Positions 35,203-45,374 of a DNA stretch of 64,000 nt are shown here, in pieces. A model generated the notes under the pieces. It saw only the letters and a list, made by a program, of their open reading frames with translations, was not told the DNA's origin and ran no database searches. Position 1 is the first letter of the stretch. Every line of letters begins with the position of its first letter. Source of the stretch: Persicobacter sp. CCB-QB2 (GTDB taxonomy: Bacteria > Bacteroidota > Bacteroidia > Cytophagales > Cyclobacteriaceae); assembly GCF_001274635.1 (NCBI RefSeq), contig NZ_LBGV01000001.1, positions 3,348,001 to 3,412,000 on the forward strand, in the 5' to 3' direction. The position numbers and the translations under genes are program-made.

Positions 35203-35799
35203 CTATCCGATTCTTTCACCGGATGCTGTCACTAAAAATTTCTTTTGGAACATAATGATCAGTGCGACCCCAATAAAGATGGCAGAATCTGCCACATTGA
35301 AAATCGGCCAAAAAGCCATGTATTTTCCACCCCAAAGCGGCAACCAGTCGGGCATATAGCCTTCCCAGATATCGAAGTAGAACATGTCGATGACTTGTCC
35401 GTGGAACCATGGGCTGGGAGCATTATATGGGGCATTATCCAGCAACACACCATAGAATATACTGTCGACTAAATTACCGATAGCACCACCCAGAATTAAT
35501 CCAATACAAACTAATAAACCGGTATGTGCTCCTTTTTTGGCTAAATGAACCAAATACCAGCCTATTCCAAACATCGCAACAAGGCGGAAGGAGGTCAGGA
35601 TTAATTTTCCATAATCAGAACCCAGCTGCATACCGAAGGCCATGCCGGGATTCAGGGTATAGTGTAGCTTGAACCAGTCTCCAAAAACTTGAATCTGACC
35701 CGCCGATCCCAATGGCATATTGAAATGAACCGCCATTTTCACGATCTGGTCCAGAATGATTACGGCCAGCGCAATCAGGAAATATTTTCCGTATTTCAT
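35203..35799 (-). CDS. lspA: Lipoprotein signal peptidase (signal peptidase II)
   Basis: 198 residues, four membrane helices. The two catalytic aspartates are in GGAIGNLVDSIFYGVLLD and FNVADSAIFIGV, with the conserved NPGMAFGM and helix-1 D-Q motif (VIILDQIVK). It is about 30 residues longer than E. coli LspA because of a periplasmic loop between the two Asp motifs (PSPWFHGQVIDMFYFDIWEG), as is usual in Bacteroidota. It removes signal peptides from prolipoproteins, of which this window encodes several. ileS lies about 270 bases upstream on the same strand. Confidence 0.95.
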   Translation of the reverse strand: MKYGKYFLIALAVIILDQIVKMAVHFNMPLGSAGQIQVFGDWFKLHYTLNPGMAFGMQLGSDYGKLILTSFRLVAMFGIGWYLVHLAKKGAHTGLLVCIGLILGGAIGNLVDSIFYGVLLDNAPYNAPSPWFHGQVIDMFYFDIWEGYMPDWLPLWGGKYMAFWPIFNVADSAIFIGVALIIMFQKKFLVTASGERIG

Positions 35800-36031
35800 T
35801 GTAGAAATCTATTTAAAAAACCAGGCAGGTGCCTTGATTCAAAAAATCATTACTAAGCGTATGTTTAAAAGCACACCATCCGGCTGCAAATTCGAATTAT
35901 TGGAAGCGATTTTGGATAATTTCTCAACAATAGCGATGCTGTTCTCTCAAAAAAATCGGGTACTGCTTCTGTAATAATCAAATTTTCGCTGTTAAACATG
36001 CTCTAAAACCGAAACGAATTAGCAAAAAAAT

Positions 36032-36060
36032 AAAGAGGATACCAGCAAAGTATCCTCTTT
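36032..36060 (-). terminator. Rho-independent terminator after ileS
   Basis: AAAGAGGATAC (36032-36042) pairs with GTATCCTCTTT (36050-36060) over a 7-base loop; the minus strand then has ATTTTTTTG. It separates ileS from lspA. Confidence 0.9.
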
Positions 36061-36066
36061 TGTTTT

Positions 36067-39000
36067 TTATTTCGACACTTTCAAAGTTACCGTCAGGCCA
36101 TCGATATCCAATGGCGTGCCGTCTGAAAGGGTTGCTACCAATTCCAAAGCCGTAGCTTGTGTTTCGGTAGTGATATAATCTCTGTTTGAAGCAACTGCTT
36201 TTGCTATGGTTTCCTCCTCCAGGATAGCAATCTGAATTTTATCCTGAATCTCCAAGCCCATATCCTTACGGATATTTTGAACACGGTTTACTAAATCACG
36301 CGCCAGGCCTTCTTCTTTCAATTCATCGGTTAAGTTGATGTCCAAAGCCACCGTCAAGGCGCCTTCGTTGGCTACCAACCAGCCTGGAATATCCTGAGAA
36401 GTGATCAACACATCTTCCAGGGTCAAAGTAATATCTCCGCCTTCCAAAGCTAAAACGTACTGGCCGTCTGCTTCGATTTTGGTGATATCCTCCTGTTGGA
36501 AGCCACCAATTGCCTTGGCGATATCCTTCATTCTCGGACCATATGCCTTACCCAAAGTCTTGAAGTTAGGCTTGATGTTTTTCACCAAAATACCGGAAGT
36601 ATCGTCGATGACTTCTACTTCTTTCACGTTCACCTCATTCTTGATGATGTCTTCCACCGCCACAACATGTGCCTTGAAAGTATCATCCAATGCCGGGATC
36701 ATCACGCGCTGCAATGGCTGACGTACCTTGATTTTCTCTTTCTTACGAAGGGAGTGTACCAAAGAAGAAGCCGATTGCGCCAAGGCCATTTTAGCTTCCA
36801 GATCTGCATCGATATGTGCTTCGTCGGCAGTCGGGAAGTTGGTTAAGTGAACAGATTCCGCAGTGCCTTCCATGCCTGTCGTCAGGTTTTGGAAAAGCGT
36901 ATCCATATAGAATGGAGCGAAAGCTGCACTCAATTGTGCCACTGTCAACAAACACTCGTGTAAGGTTTGGTAAGCAGCTTTTTTGTCTTCATTGAATTCC
37001 CCTTTCCAGAAACGTTTACGGTTCAGACGAACGTACCAGTTCGAAAGATCATCGTTGACGAAATCCTGAATCGCACGTGCGGCACGCGTAGGCTCGTAAG
37101 CCTCCAGGTTTTCATCTACCAATTTGATCAAAGAGTTCAAACGGGAAATGATCCAACGATCCGACTCCGTACGGTTTTCTACCGCAACGATATCCAGACC
37201 GTAAGTGAAGCCATCCAAATTCGCATATAGCGCGAAGAAGTTGTAAGTATTCTGAAGGGTACCGAAAAGCTTACGTTTTACTTCCGTAACGCCATCCGGA
37301 TCGAATTTCAAGTTATCCCATGGGTTCGCGTTGGAGATCATGTACCAACGTACCGCATCAGGTCCGTGCAGGTCGATGATTTCAAATGGATTAATACCGT
37401 TGCCCAAACGCTTGGACATCTTGTTTCCATTTTTATCCAATACCAGGCCGTTGGCAATCACGTTTTTGAAAGCCACCTTGTCGTACAACATGGTGCTCAA
37501 AGCGTGCAGGGTAAAGAACCAACCACGTGTTTGGTCAACACCTTCCGCAATAAAGTCAGCGGTATATTTAGCCTCAGCAGCATTTACTTCATCCGCTAAT
37601 GCGCCCCATTGCGCGTATGGCATCGCACCGGAATCAAACCAAACGTCGATCAGGTCCGGCTCACGGAACATTTGCTTACCGGAAGCAGAAACCAATACCA
37701 CATCATCCACATATGGACGGTGTAGATCGAAATCTTCAGCAAGCGATTCGGTCATGAATCCGGCAGCTTTCGATTTTTCTACTTCCGCCGCCAATTCTGC
37801 AATGGAACCGATGCAGATTTCTTCCTCTCCGTCTTCTGTTCTCCAGATAGGAAGTGGCGTACCCCAGTAACGGGAACGGGAAAGGTTCCAGTCTACCAAG
37901 TTCTCCAACCAGTTACCGAAACGACCGGATCCGGTAGAGCCCGGCTTCCAGTTAATGGTTTTGTTCAAAGCCACCAATTGATCCTTGTATTCGGTGGTTT
38001 TGATGAACCAGGAATCCAATGGATAATACAATACAGGCTTGTCTGTTCTCCAGCAATGTGGGTAGCTGTGCTCGTATTTTTCTACTTTAAATGCTCTGTT
38101 TTCCTCTTTTAATTTGATGGAAATCAAAACATCCACATTCTTATAGTCTTTGGCAGAAGTTACCGACTCGTCTTCATAATCCGCTTTCACGAACTGACCG
38201 CCAAACTCGCCCATTTCTTTCACGAAACGACCGGTCTTGTCTACTAGTGGTAACTCATTTCCTTTTTCATCCAAAATGGTGATTGCAGGTACACCCGCCT
38301 GGAAAGCGACGCGTTGGTCATCCGCACCAAAAGTTGGCGCAATGTGAACGATACCGGTACCATCTTCAGTGGTTACGAAGTCCCCTTCGATGATGTGGAA
38401 AGCTTTCTCCGCATTTTTCACCGGCTGAACGTAAGGCATCAATTGCTCATAAGCCTGCCCTACCAATTCACTTCCTTTGTACTCGCCTACTACTTCGAAA
38501 GGAATATTCTTGTCTCCTTCGTTGTAGTCTTCAATTTTCAATTCGGCATTTTTAGCATTGAAGTAGGCGTTGAAACGGTTCTTCGCCAAAATCACGAAAA
38601 TCTCCTTGAAAGTGTAAGGGTTGAAAGTACGCACCTTCACATAGTCGATGTTCTTTCCAACCGCCAAAGCCGCATTGGAAGAAAGCGTCCATGGAGTTGT
38701 CGTCCAGGCCAGGAAGAATTCATTCTCCGAACCCTTCAATTTGAACTGGGCGGTGATCGAGGTGTCTTTTACATCACGGTAAGTCCCTGGCTGGTTCAAT
38801 TCGTGAGAAGACAATCCGGTACCTGCCGCCGGAGAGTAAGGCTGGATGGTGTATCCTTTATAAAGCAAACCTTTGTCATAAAGCTTTTTCAACAAGCTCC
38901 AAAGCGTCTGCATGTATTTGCGGTCAAAGGTGATGTACGGATCATCCAAATCCACCCAATAACCCATTTTTTCAGTCAGCTCATCCCATTGATCCTTGAA

Positions 39001-39378
39001 TTTCATTACCGACTCACGGCAACGCTGATTGTATTCCTCAACGGTGATGGACTTCCCGATATCTTCTTTCGTAATGCCTAATTCTTTTTCTACCTGAAGC
39101 TCTACGGGCAATCCGTGCGTATCCCATCCCCCTTTACGCTTCACCTGGAAGCCTTTCAGGGTTTTGTATCTACAGAAAATATCTTTCACCGTACGGGCCA
39201 TCACGTGGTGAATTCCCGGAGTTCCGTTTGCTGAAGGAGGACCCTCAAAAAACACGAATTCAGGAGCTCCCTCGCGCAATTTCACAGAACTGTCGAAAGT
39301 AGCTTTATCTTTCCATTCTTGAAGTACATCGCGCCCTACTTGAGCGAAATCTACCTGTTTATATTCTTTATACTGCAT
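36067..39378 (-). CDS. ileS: Isoleucyl-tRNA synthetase
   Basis: 1103 residues, class I synthetase. The HIGH motif appears as NGTPGIHHVMAR (residues about 52-63) and KMSKS as GNKMSKRLGNG near 650. The large editing domain (about 190-400) includes AWTTTPWTLSSN and GTGIVHIAPTFG. The size and the tail match the longer type common in Bacteroidota and eukaryotes (no C-terminal zinc finger of the E. coli type is visible). It charges tRNA-Ile and edits Val. The gene is preceded by about 245 bases shared with the divergent phosphatase gene. Confidence 0.97.
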   Translation of the reverse strand: MQYKEYKQVDFAQVGRDVLQEWKDKATFDSSVKLREGAPEFVFFEGPPSANGTPGIHHVMARTVKDIFCRYKTLKGFQVKRKGGWDTHGLPVELQVEKELGITKEDIGKSITVEEYNQRCRESVMKFKDQWDELTEKMGYWVDLDDPYITFDRKYMQTLWSLLKKLYDKGLLYKGYTIQPYSPAAGTGLSSHELNQPGTYRDVKDTSITAQFKLKGSENEFFLAWTTTPWTLSSNAALAVGKNIDYVKVRTFNPYTFKEIFVILAKNRFNAYFNAKNAELKIEDYNEGDKNIPFEVVGEYKGSELVGQAYEQLMPYVQPVKNAEKAFHIIEGDFVTTEDGTGIVHIAPTFGADDQRVAFQAGVPAITILDEKGNELPLVDKTGRFVKEMGEFGGQFVKADYEDESVTSAKDYKNVDVLISIKLKEENRAFKVEKYEHSYPHCWRTDKPVLYYPLDSWFIKTTEYKDQLVALNKTINWKPGSTGSGRFGNWLENLVDWNLSRSRYWGTPLPIWRTEDGEEEICIGSIAELAAEVEKSKAAGFMTESLAEDFDLHRPYVDDVVLVSASGKQMFREPDLIDVWFDSGAMPYAQWGALADEVNAAEAKYTADFIAEGVDQTRGWFFTLHALSTMLYDKVAFKNVIANGLVLDKNGNKMSKRLGNGINPFEIIDLHGPDAVRWYMISNANPWDNLKFDPDGVTEVKRKLFGTLQNTYNFFALYANLDGFTYGLDIVAVENRTESDRWIISRLNSLIKLVDENLEAYEPTRAARAIQDFVNDDLSNWYVRLNRKRFWKGEFNEDKKAAYQTLHECLLTVAQLSAAFAPFYMDTLFQNLTTGMEGTAESVHLTNFPTADEAHIDADLEAKMALAQSASSLVHSLRKKEKIKVRQPLQRVMIPALDDTFKAHVVAVEDIIKNEVNVKEVEVIDDTSGILVKNIKPNFKTLGKAYGPRMKDIAKAIGGFQQEDITKIEADGQYVLALEGGDITLTLEDVLITSQDIPGWLVANEGALTVALDINLTDELKEEGLARDLVNRVQNIRKDMGLEIQDKIQIAILEEETIAKAVASNRDYITTETQATALELVATLSDGTPLDIDGLTVTLKVSK

Positions 39379-39623
39379 TGATCTATATTGGCATTAGAAT
39401 TAGGCGCAAAAAACAGCTTGGGAAAGTCCAAAGCAGACCTTCCCAAAAAAGTTCCGCTAAGTTAAGCAATAGAATTTAAAATGATAAATTTGAGAAGTTT
39501 AGCTTACTAAAAAATCTATTTTGATTCCTGAAAAAAAAATCAGATTTTCATTTTCAAGTCAGAGGGTCAAATAAATGACCTAACAGCGAGTCGCTACGCC
39601 TCAACAGTCCAACCAACCCAATT

Positions 39624-41057
39624 ATGAGTATTCCCCTGAGCCAATCCCATTTTGGGACCGCCTTTTTTATGCCTGAAGCCAGCAGTGATGTGGCCCGATA
39701 TGAGCGCATCATGAAGTTTTCCTGTTTATTGGCCGGGCTTATTCACTTATTTTTTCTATTACTATTTCGGTACTTCGGAGCGGTGGAAATGGCGGCACTG
39801 AATCTGTATTTTAGTATTCCGTTGTATCTGTTGGCCTTTTTGGCGGCTCATTTCAGGAAGTTCAATCTGGTGGCCCTGCTGAATTTTGGCGAATTGATTG
39901 TGCATGCCGTTGTGGCCACTTTCTACCTGGGGCTTTACACCGGCTTCCATATTTACCTGCTGCTACCCGTAATTTTAAGCTTTATATTTTATAAATACCC
40001 GATCGTGGAAAGGGTGTTGATCAGCGTCTTCTTCTCGCTGGCATATTTTGGTTTTTACATCTGGACCTCTGGCCGTTATTCGGACTCTCCCCTGCCCTCA
40101 TGGCTGGGGCACGCTTTTTTCCTGTTTAATTTATCCGTATTTGTCGGCTTCACTTCATTGATGATTTTTTTGTTCGTGAAAGAAGCTTTTCGAATGGAGC
40201 AAAAGATACTGGACGCCAACGAGGAACTGACCCTTCAAAAACAGGAGATTGGGGAGCAGCGCAATGCTTTAATGAGGCAGAAGGAAGAACTGGAATATCA
40301 AAGAGACCGGGTGAATGAAAGCATTCAATATGCGCAGCAGCTACAAAAAGCGGTGATTCCCTCTCCGGAGATCCTGAGCCCTTATGTAGAAGATTATTTT
40401 TTACTGGAGCGTCCCTGCAATGTGGTGAGCGGAGATTTTTTCTGGCTCAAGGTGGTGGAAGGAAAACTGATGTTGTTATTGGCAGATTGTACGGGGCATG
40501 GAGTGCCCGGGGCCTTTATGAGTATGCTGGCCATTGGTCTGATGGAAAACGTGGCCAAAGATTTCGGTGCGGCAGATCCTGCTCTTTTGATGGACGAATT
40601 ACGCCGGAGAATGAAGGCAGCCCTGGGAAAAGGCGAACAGCTGGATTTGGGGCAAGAGGGTATGGATGGGGCGATTTTGATATTTGACCCTGAGCGTTAT
40701 GAGTTGGAATACAGCGGGGCTTATAATCCAGTGTGGGTAATTGGTCAACAGGGCCTACAAATAATCAAGGGCAGCCGGCAACCTGTGGGGGCTCATGTGG
40801 TGGAGATCCCCTTTGTAAGCCATACCGTTAAGTTGAACAAGGGAGATGCTGTTTACCTTTTTACGGATGGATTTTGCGATCAGGTGAATGGGAAAAGTGG
40901 GGAGAAAATGAAATTGAAGAGATTCAAATCTGAACTTATGAAATATTCGGGCCTTCCCATGGAGGGCCAATCCAAAGCCCTGGAAACTTTTTTTAATGAC
41001 TGGCAACAGGGGGGTGAGCAGGTGGATGATTTTATGGTGTTCGGTTTTCGGGTATAA
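39624..41057 (+). CDS. Membrane SpoIIE-type PP2C protein phosphatase
   Basis: 477 residues. Six or so membrane helices (residues about 28-195), then a coiled coil rich in Gln and Glu (EELTLQKQEIGEQRNALMRQ onward, about 205-245), then the PP2C/SpoIIE domain. Metal-binding acidic motifs are VVSGDFFWL, LLADCTGHGVPGAFMSMLA and VYLFTDGFCDQ, and the end is VDDFMVFGFRV. SpoIIE-type phosphatases act on anti-anti-sigma or similar phosphoproteins; here the helices suggest a membrane-sensed signal. The partner is not encoded nearby. Starts with ATG 39624; a terminator follows at once. Confidence 0.85.
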   Translation: MSIPLSQSHFGTAFFMPEASSDVARYERIMKFSCLLAGLIHLFFLLLFRYFGAVEMAALNLYFSIPLYLLAFLAAHFRKFNLVALLNFGELIVHAVVATFYLGLYTGFHIYLLLPVILSFIFYKYPIVERVLISVFFSLAYFGFYIWTSGRYSDSPLPSWLGHAFFLFNLSVFVGFTSLMIFLFVKEAFRMEQKILDANEELTLQKQEIGEQRNALMRQKEELEYQRDRVNESIQYAQQLQKAVIPSPEILSPYVEDYFLLERPCNVVSGDFFWLKVVEGKLMLLLADCTGHGVPGAFMSMLAIGLMENVAKDFGAADPALLMDELRRRMKAALGKGEQLDLGQEGMDGAILIFDPERYELEYSGAYNPVWVIGQQGLQIIKGSRQPVGAHVVEIPFVSHTVKLNKGDAVYLFTDGFCDQVNGKSGEKMKLKRFKSELMKYSGLPMEGQSKALETFFNDWQQGGEQVDDFMVFGFRV

Positions 41058-41089
41058 AAAAAGGCAATCCGGAAAGACTGCCTTTTTTT
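41056..41089. terminator. Bidirectional terminator between phosphatase and RND exporter genes
   Basis: AAAAAAAGGCA (41056-41066) faces TGCCTTTTTTT (41079-41089) with a 12-base loop. It overlaps the stop codon of the phosphatase gene. Confidence 0.85.
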
Positions 41090-41096
41090 ATGAGGT

Positions 41097-43505
41097 TTAC
41101 TCCTCTCCCTCTTTCTTTATTTTGATGGAGGAAATATTGATTTCTTCGTCGTCATGTTCATGGTAAAACTCTACATCATCAATCAGGAGATGTTCATCCG
41201 CCTTACTTCTCTTTCCATTATCAAACACCATTAATAATGCCGGAAGGATGATCAGGTTAGTACTCATGGCAATCAGAAGCGTCATGGAAGTTAAGAGCCC
41301 CAAGGCCTGCGTACCACCAAATTCTGAAAATCCGAAGATGATAAATCCGAAGAATAATACGATGGAGGTATAAATCATACTCGCACCCACTTCATGAATG
41401 GATCTGCTGATGGCTTTAGGAACAAAGAAATTATCTTCATAAAGATCCTGTCGGTATTTGGCCAGATAGTGAATGGAGTCATCCACAGAAATACCAAAGG
41501 CAATGCTGAACACCAAAGCGGTACTCGGCTTCAGAGCTACGCCCACAAATCCCATGATGCCGGCGGTTACCAATAGCGGAATCATATTCGGGATCAACGA
41601 GATCAGGATGATGCGGAAGCGTCCGAACAAAATGGCCATAATGATGGAAATAATCACAAAAGCCAAAAGCATGGAGGACTTCAGATTGTCAATCAGGAAG
41701 CTGTTTCCCTTCACAAATAAGAGCGTGGTACCAGTTGGCGTGACCGTTACTTTGCTGCTTCCACCAAAAATTTCTTCTACTTGTGGTTTTACCACCTCCT
41801 CTACCAGATCATGTAATTCGTGCGATCCGATATCGGCTACCTTGAAAGAGATGCGCATCTTGCGACCGTCTTCCGTCACGAAGCTGTTCAGAAATCCGGA
41901 GTTATCGTCCTGTCCCTGCAGATAGCGCAGGATAAAATTCTTATCTCTTTTGGGTAAATCGTAATAATCCGGATTGCCATTATAATAGGATTGCCGGGCC
42001 ATTTTGATAAATTCCACAATGGAAATCGGGCTGGAAATATTCGGGTTCTGCTCCAGTACACGCTCGAGCTTATCCACTTTTTTCCAGATGGATTCTTTCA
42101 TTACGCCCTTTTTCTTTCCGGTGTCCACCACAATTTCCAGCGGCATGATTCCGGCAAAGTTTTTCTCCAGCCAAAGCAAATCCTGCTTTACTTCACTGTG
42201 ATCCGGCACATCATCCACCATAAAAGAAACCGCCTTGATTTTGTACAAACCGATCACAGAAACCACAATGATAGCAGCAGCCCCTACCAATACGGAATAG
42301 CGGTGGCGGTGCACCATCAGGTCAATGCCATTGAGGATTTTATTCAGCCCTTTTTTATTCAAATGGCCTAACCTCTTCAATTCCGGCTTGGGTAAATAGC
42401 TGAATACTGCCGGAATGAAAATGATGCTCACAAAGAAAGTGGCGATAATATTGATACCTGCTACGGTACCGAATTCTTTCAGAATTTTGATATCAGTAAA
42501 AGCCAACACACCGAAGCCGACTGCGGTGGTGAAGTTGGTCAGGAAGGTTACCACACCAATTTTACTGATTACTGAAGTTAAGGCCTTGTATTTATCTCCC
42601 GTTTTCAGGATTTCCTGATGGTATTTATTCAACAGGTAAATACTGTTCGGAATTCCTATGACCACGATAATGGGCGGAATGACACCCGTCAGAATCGTGA
42701 TTTTATAACCCAGTATACCCAGCGTTCCGGCACACCAGATCACGATTACCCCGATCATGATCAACGGGAAGAGTACCGCATCCCAGGAACGGAAGAAGTA
42801 AAGCATAATGAGTCCGGTGACCAGCACCGAAAGGATCAGGAACATCACCATTTCCTTCTGCACCATGCGGGCATTTTCCGTTCGCACGAATGGCAATCCG
42901 GCATAATGCAGCTTGATGTCCGTGGCTTCGCTGAACTGATCACAGGCCATGCGGATGTCATCCATCAACTGAAAGCGCTTTTTGGAATTCAGGATGTCCT
43001 TATTAATGGAAAGGAGCAGCAGGTTGGCGCCATTATCCATATTGATCATCTGCCCGGTGTATAATTGCTGATTGCCTACAATCCCTAGCAGGCTGTCCAG
43101 ATCGTGTTGATTGTCTGGAAATTGCTCAAAAATGGATTTCGCTTCAAATTTCGTGAGCTCAGTATTCTTCACCAGATGCACCATTCGGGGGATGGACATC
43201 ACCTCATTGACGCCCCGAATTTTGTTCAGCTCCTCACCCAGGTACTTCAGTCGGCGGAAATTTTCCAGCTCATAAACAGCGCTGTCTTTCATTCCAATGG
43301 CAAGCAAGTTACCATCTTCCCCGAAGTCTTCTCTGAAATTTAAAAAAGTAATCATTTCCGAATCGGTCTTCGGAACGGTGCTACCAAATTCGTAGCTCAT
43401 CTCAATATCTTTCCCCTGATAATACATGAATACCGTGATAACCCCGATGATCATGATCAGGGCCAGTCGGTACCTAAGTACAAATTGGGCGAATTGATTC
43501 CACAT
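41097..43505 (-). CDS. RND-superfamily exporter (MMPL type)
   Basis: 802 residues arranged as two similar halves, each with a first helix, a large periplasmic loop and a group of five helices, about 12 membrane helices in all. The sterol-sensing-like helices include GVIPPIIVVIGIPNSIYLLN and ALVFSIAFGISVDDSIHYLA; the second carries the proton-relay Asp pair (DD) seen in MMPL/RND carriers. The periplasmic loops (such as SYEFGSTVPKTDSEMITFL) are typical of the hopanoid/lipid exporter-like group. No membrane-fusion or outer-membrane partner is nearby, which also suits a lipid or hydrophobic-substrate carrier. A cytoplasmic acidic tail ends the protein (YHEHDDEEIN). Confidence 0.85.
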   Translation of the reverse strand: MWNQFAQFVLRYRLALIMIIGVITVFMYYQGKDIEMSYEFGSTVPKTDSEMITFLNFREDFGEDGNLLAIGMKDSAVYELENFRRLKYLGEELNKIRGVNEVMSIPRMVHLVKNTELTKFEAKSIFEQFPDNQHDLDSLLGIVGNQQLYTGQMINMDNGANLLLLSINKDILNSKKRFQLMDDIRMACDQFSEATDIKLHYAGLPFVRTENARMVQKEMVMFLILSVLVTGLIMLYFFRSWDAVLFPLIMIGVIVIWCAGTLGILGYKITILTGVIPPIIVVIGIPNSIYLLNKYHQEILKTGDKYKALTSVISKIGVVTFLTNFTTAVGFGVLAFTDIKILKEFGTVAGINIIATFFVSIIFIPAVFSYLPKPELKRLGHLNKKGLNKILNGIDLMVHRHRYSVLVGAAAIIVVSVIGLYKIKAVSFMVDDVPDHSEVKQDLLWLEKNFAGIMPLEIVVDTGKKKGVMKESIWKKVDKLERVLEQNPNISSPISIVEFIKMARQSYYNGNPDYYDLPKRDKNFILRYLQGQDDNSGFLNSFVTEDGRKMRISFKVADIGSHELHDLVEEVVKPQVEEIFGGSSKVTVTPTGTTLLFVKGNSFLIDNLKSSMLLAFVIISIIMAILFGRFRIILISLIPNMIPLLVTAGIMGFVGVALKPSTALVFSIAFGISVDDSIHYLAKYRQDLYEDNFFVPKAISRSIHEVGASMIYTSIVLFFGFIIFGFSEFGGTQALGLLTSMTLLIAMSTNLIILPALLMVFDNGKRSKADEHLLIDDVEFYHEHDDEEINISSIKIKKEGEE

Positions 43506-43932
43506 TGTGCAATTATATTTTTTTGGTATTATTTCTTAGATCAGCTGCTTTCCCTTAGAGACTTTGACCAAAGGATCATGCTGAAGTGGGGCAAATTTAA
43601 GGATTTTTAATTCGCTTTTCCGATCGTGATACCGATGATTTGTGGTAAAGTTCAGATAATAATCAAAGCATCGATATTTAATATTGAGCTTAAAATATTG
43701 ATTTTTATTGTATTTTTTGACCGTTGTACAATTAGGTGGTATCCGATTGGAGGGTAGGATAAACAATCTTTTATTGTTCAAGAAGGAGGTGCAATGGTAA
43801 ATGGAATTTGATAACTAATTCTTACGAGCTAGCTTCATTACCACCATGGGTTTTATTAAAATAAGATTTGAATGTTATTAAAATAATTATTAACATAGTT
43901 TTTCCGTTAATATAAAAAGCTTTCTTATGGCA
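43506..43932. other. Intergenic region upstream of the RND exporter and lipoprotein genes
   Basis: About 430 AT-rich bases between divergent genes. A minus-strand open frame at 43536-43781 has no protein-like pattern and is not supported. No strong repeat found. Confidence 0.4.
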
Positions 43933-44636
43933 ATGAAAAAGACTATTATCTGCTTTCTGCTTTCTGTTTTCTGCTTTCAGCATGTGACAGTGATCAAGAA
44001 GCAGCAATAAAAGAAGAGGTATTTGACCATTCAGAACTTTCCTTTAAGTCTGAAAAAGTCAATATTTCATACCCTGGTCTGATAACAGGTATTGAAAAGT
44101 TCAAAGAAGGGCAGTTGCAATTAAATGGTTTGTTTCAATTCAAAATTGAAGCACACGATGTCCTTATCAATGGAATAACCATAAACCTTGATAATGCTGT
44201 AGTTTTATTTCAAAAATTAGGACCCTATCACTATAAGCTTTCCTTGAACGACAAATTTTCCTTAACAGTAAATAATGTTACAGAAGAGCAAACGTTTTCC
44301 GTAGATGGTGTAATTGAGAATAATCTATCTGATTTAGAAATGAAAAACGGGTTAATGTATGTTGCATTGACTGGAATTCTAGATGATGTGCTGTATAATT
44401 TCCCACCATTATCTCCTATTCAAAATTTAAAGGTTAAATGCGGTGATTATTACGGTCATACGATTGGTTGGGGCGCGACTAAATCTGAATCGATGCATCA
44501 CGAAAAGTGTGTCAGGGACGGTGCTTGTACAACAATTGAGAAATATAAATGCTCATTCATTGGAACGGATACAAGTTGTTTTACCGGAAGTTTGGGCTGT
44601 GTTACTATTTCCACGTTTTTATGTAATGATTGTTAA
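43933..44636 (+). pseudogene. Cys-rich lipoprotein, one-base frameshift in the signal peptide
   Basis: The ATG at 43933 begins a signal MKKTIICFLLSVFC that falls out of frame at TTT 43975-43977. The next frame continues SACDSDQEAAIKEEVFDHSE to a stop at 44636. One more T makes FCFSACDSD, a good lipobox with the Cys in place. The repaired product has about 234 residues. Its C-terminal third has eight Cys residues (VKCGDYYG, EKCVRDGACTTIEKYKCSF, DTSCFTGSLGC, FLCNDC), implying disulfides or a metal site. No family recognised. The small membrane protein gene follows after 2 bases. Confidence 0.65.
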
Positions 44637-44638
44637 TT

Positions 44639-44854
44639 ATGTTTATTACATCTCAACAAATAGGGTTAATTCTACTGATCTATCTTGTTTTATACCTTGT
44701 TCTCGCTATTTCTATCCTAAGAGACAATTACTTGGGGAGTGGCTTGAAGTTTTTAAAAATGTGCATAATTACCTTTATCCCGATACTGGGATTAATAATT
44801 GTTAGTGTTGATCTCCTAATCTCAATCTTCAGAAAAAAAGAGATGACGGGATAA
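44639..44854 (+). CDS. Small two-helix membrane protein
   Basis: 71 residues from ATG 44639, two bases after the stop of the Cys-rich lipoprotein gene, so the pair is probably one operon. Two hydrophobic segments (GLILLIYLVLYLVLAISIL and MCIITFIPILGLIIVSVDLL) and a basic end (IFRKKEMTG). It recalls small PLDc_N-like membrane proteins but the match is not firm. Function unknown. Confidence 0.55.
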   Translation: MFITSQQIGLILLIYLVLYLVLAISILRDNYLGSGLKFLKMCIITFIPILGLIIVSVDLLISIFRKKEMTG

Positions 44855-45050
44855 AGATTTGCAAACATTATTACATTCTGGGCTAGTACAATGACAAGCC
44901 ATATCGTGGTGGGTTATTTTTAGCTCAATCTTTAAAAATGATCTAAATATTCATTTTATCTTTTTAGTACCCCTATTTGGGGTCTTATGAAGCTTGTGTT
45001 ATTAAAAAGTTATTGTTATTTTAAAATAAGCTTCTATTATTTTTAGAAAG

Positions 45051-45275
45051 ATGGATTTTTTACCAATTCAAGTCAAGCGGTTGTTTCTGGTTATTCTAAT
45101 GCCGCTTTCCCTTTGGTGTCTGAATGAAATGTTTGTTCAGGGAATGAAATGGGAAGGGGTATTAAGCGGAACCGGATTCATCCTTATGCTATTGCTGCTG
45201 CAATTTTTTGCGCGCTCCATAACCGAGGAGGGGACGCAGCAAAGACAGACGATGATCAAGAAAAACGTAGATTAG
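45051..45275 (+). CDS. Small two-helix membrane protein
   Basis: 74 residues. Hydrophobic segments near 10-30 (LFLVILMPLSLWCLNEMFV) and 38-55 (LSGTGFILMLLLLQFFA), then a short polar tail (RSITEEGTQQRQTMIKK). No family recognised. It is followed 45 bases later by a strong terminator and preceded by 195 bases of AT-rich sequence. Confidence 0.5.
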   Translation: MDFLPIQVKRLFLVILMPLSLWCLNEMFVQGMKWEGVLSGTGFILMLLLLQFFARSITEEGTQQRQTMIKKNVD

Positions 45276-45320
45276 CTTACCCAATCAAAGATATTTATTA
45301 CCAACGCTAACCTATCTACG

Positions 45321-45356
45321 AAAAAAAAGGCAGTGATGAATTTTCACTGCCTTTTT
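45321..45356. terminator. Bidirectional terminator between small membrane protein gene and asnS
   Basis: AAGGCAGTGA (45327-45336) pairs with TCACTGCCTT (45344-45353), with A8 on the left and T5 on the right. Confidence 0.92.
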
Positions 45357-45374
45357 CTTATGGTTGATATTTTC

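Noticed and set aside
35800-36031. A dksA/traR gene between lspA and ileS
   Set aside because: Such a gene often sits here in Bacteroidota, but the gap has no frame with the zinc-finger pattern.
37331-39081. Plus-strand open frames of 179 and 255 residues inside ileS
   Set aside because: They lie opposite a full class I synthetase with clear motifs. Their translations show no domain, and long antisense frames are common in GC-richer conserved genes.
43536-43781. 81-residue minus-strand frame upstream of the RND exporter
   Set aside because: No signal, domain or codon pattern; AT-rich intergenic DNA gives such frames by chance.
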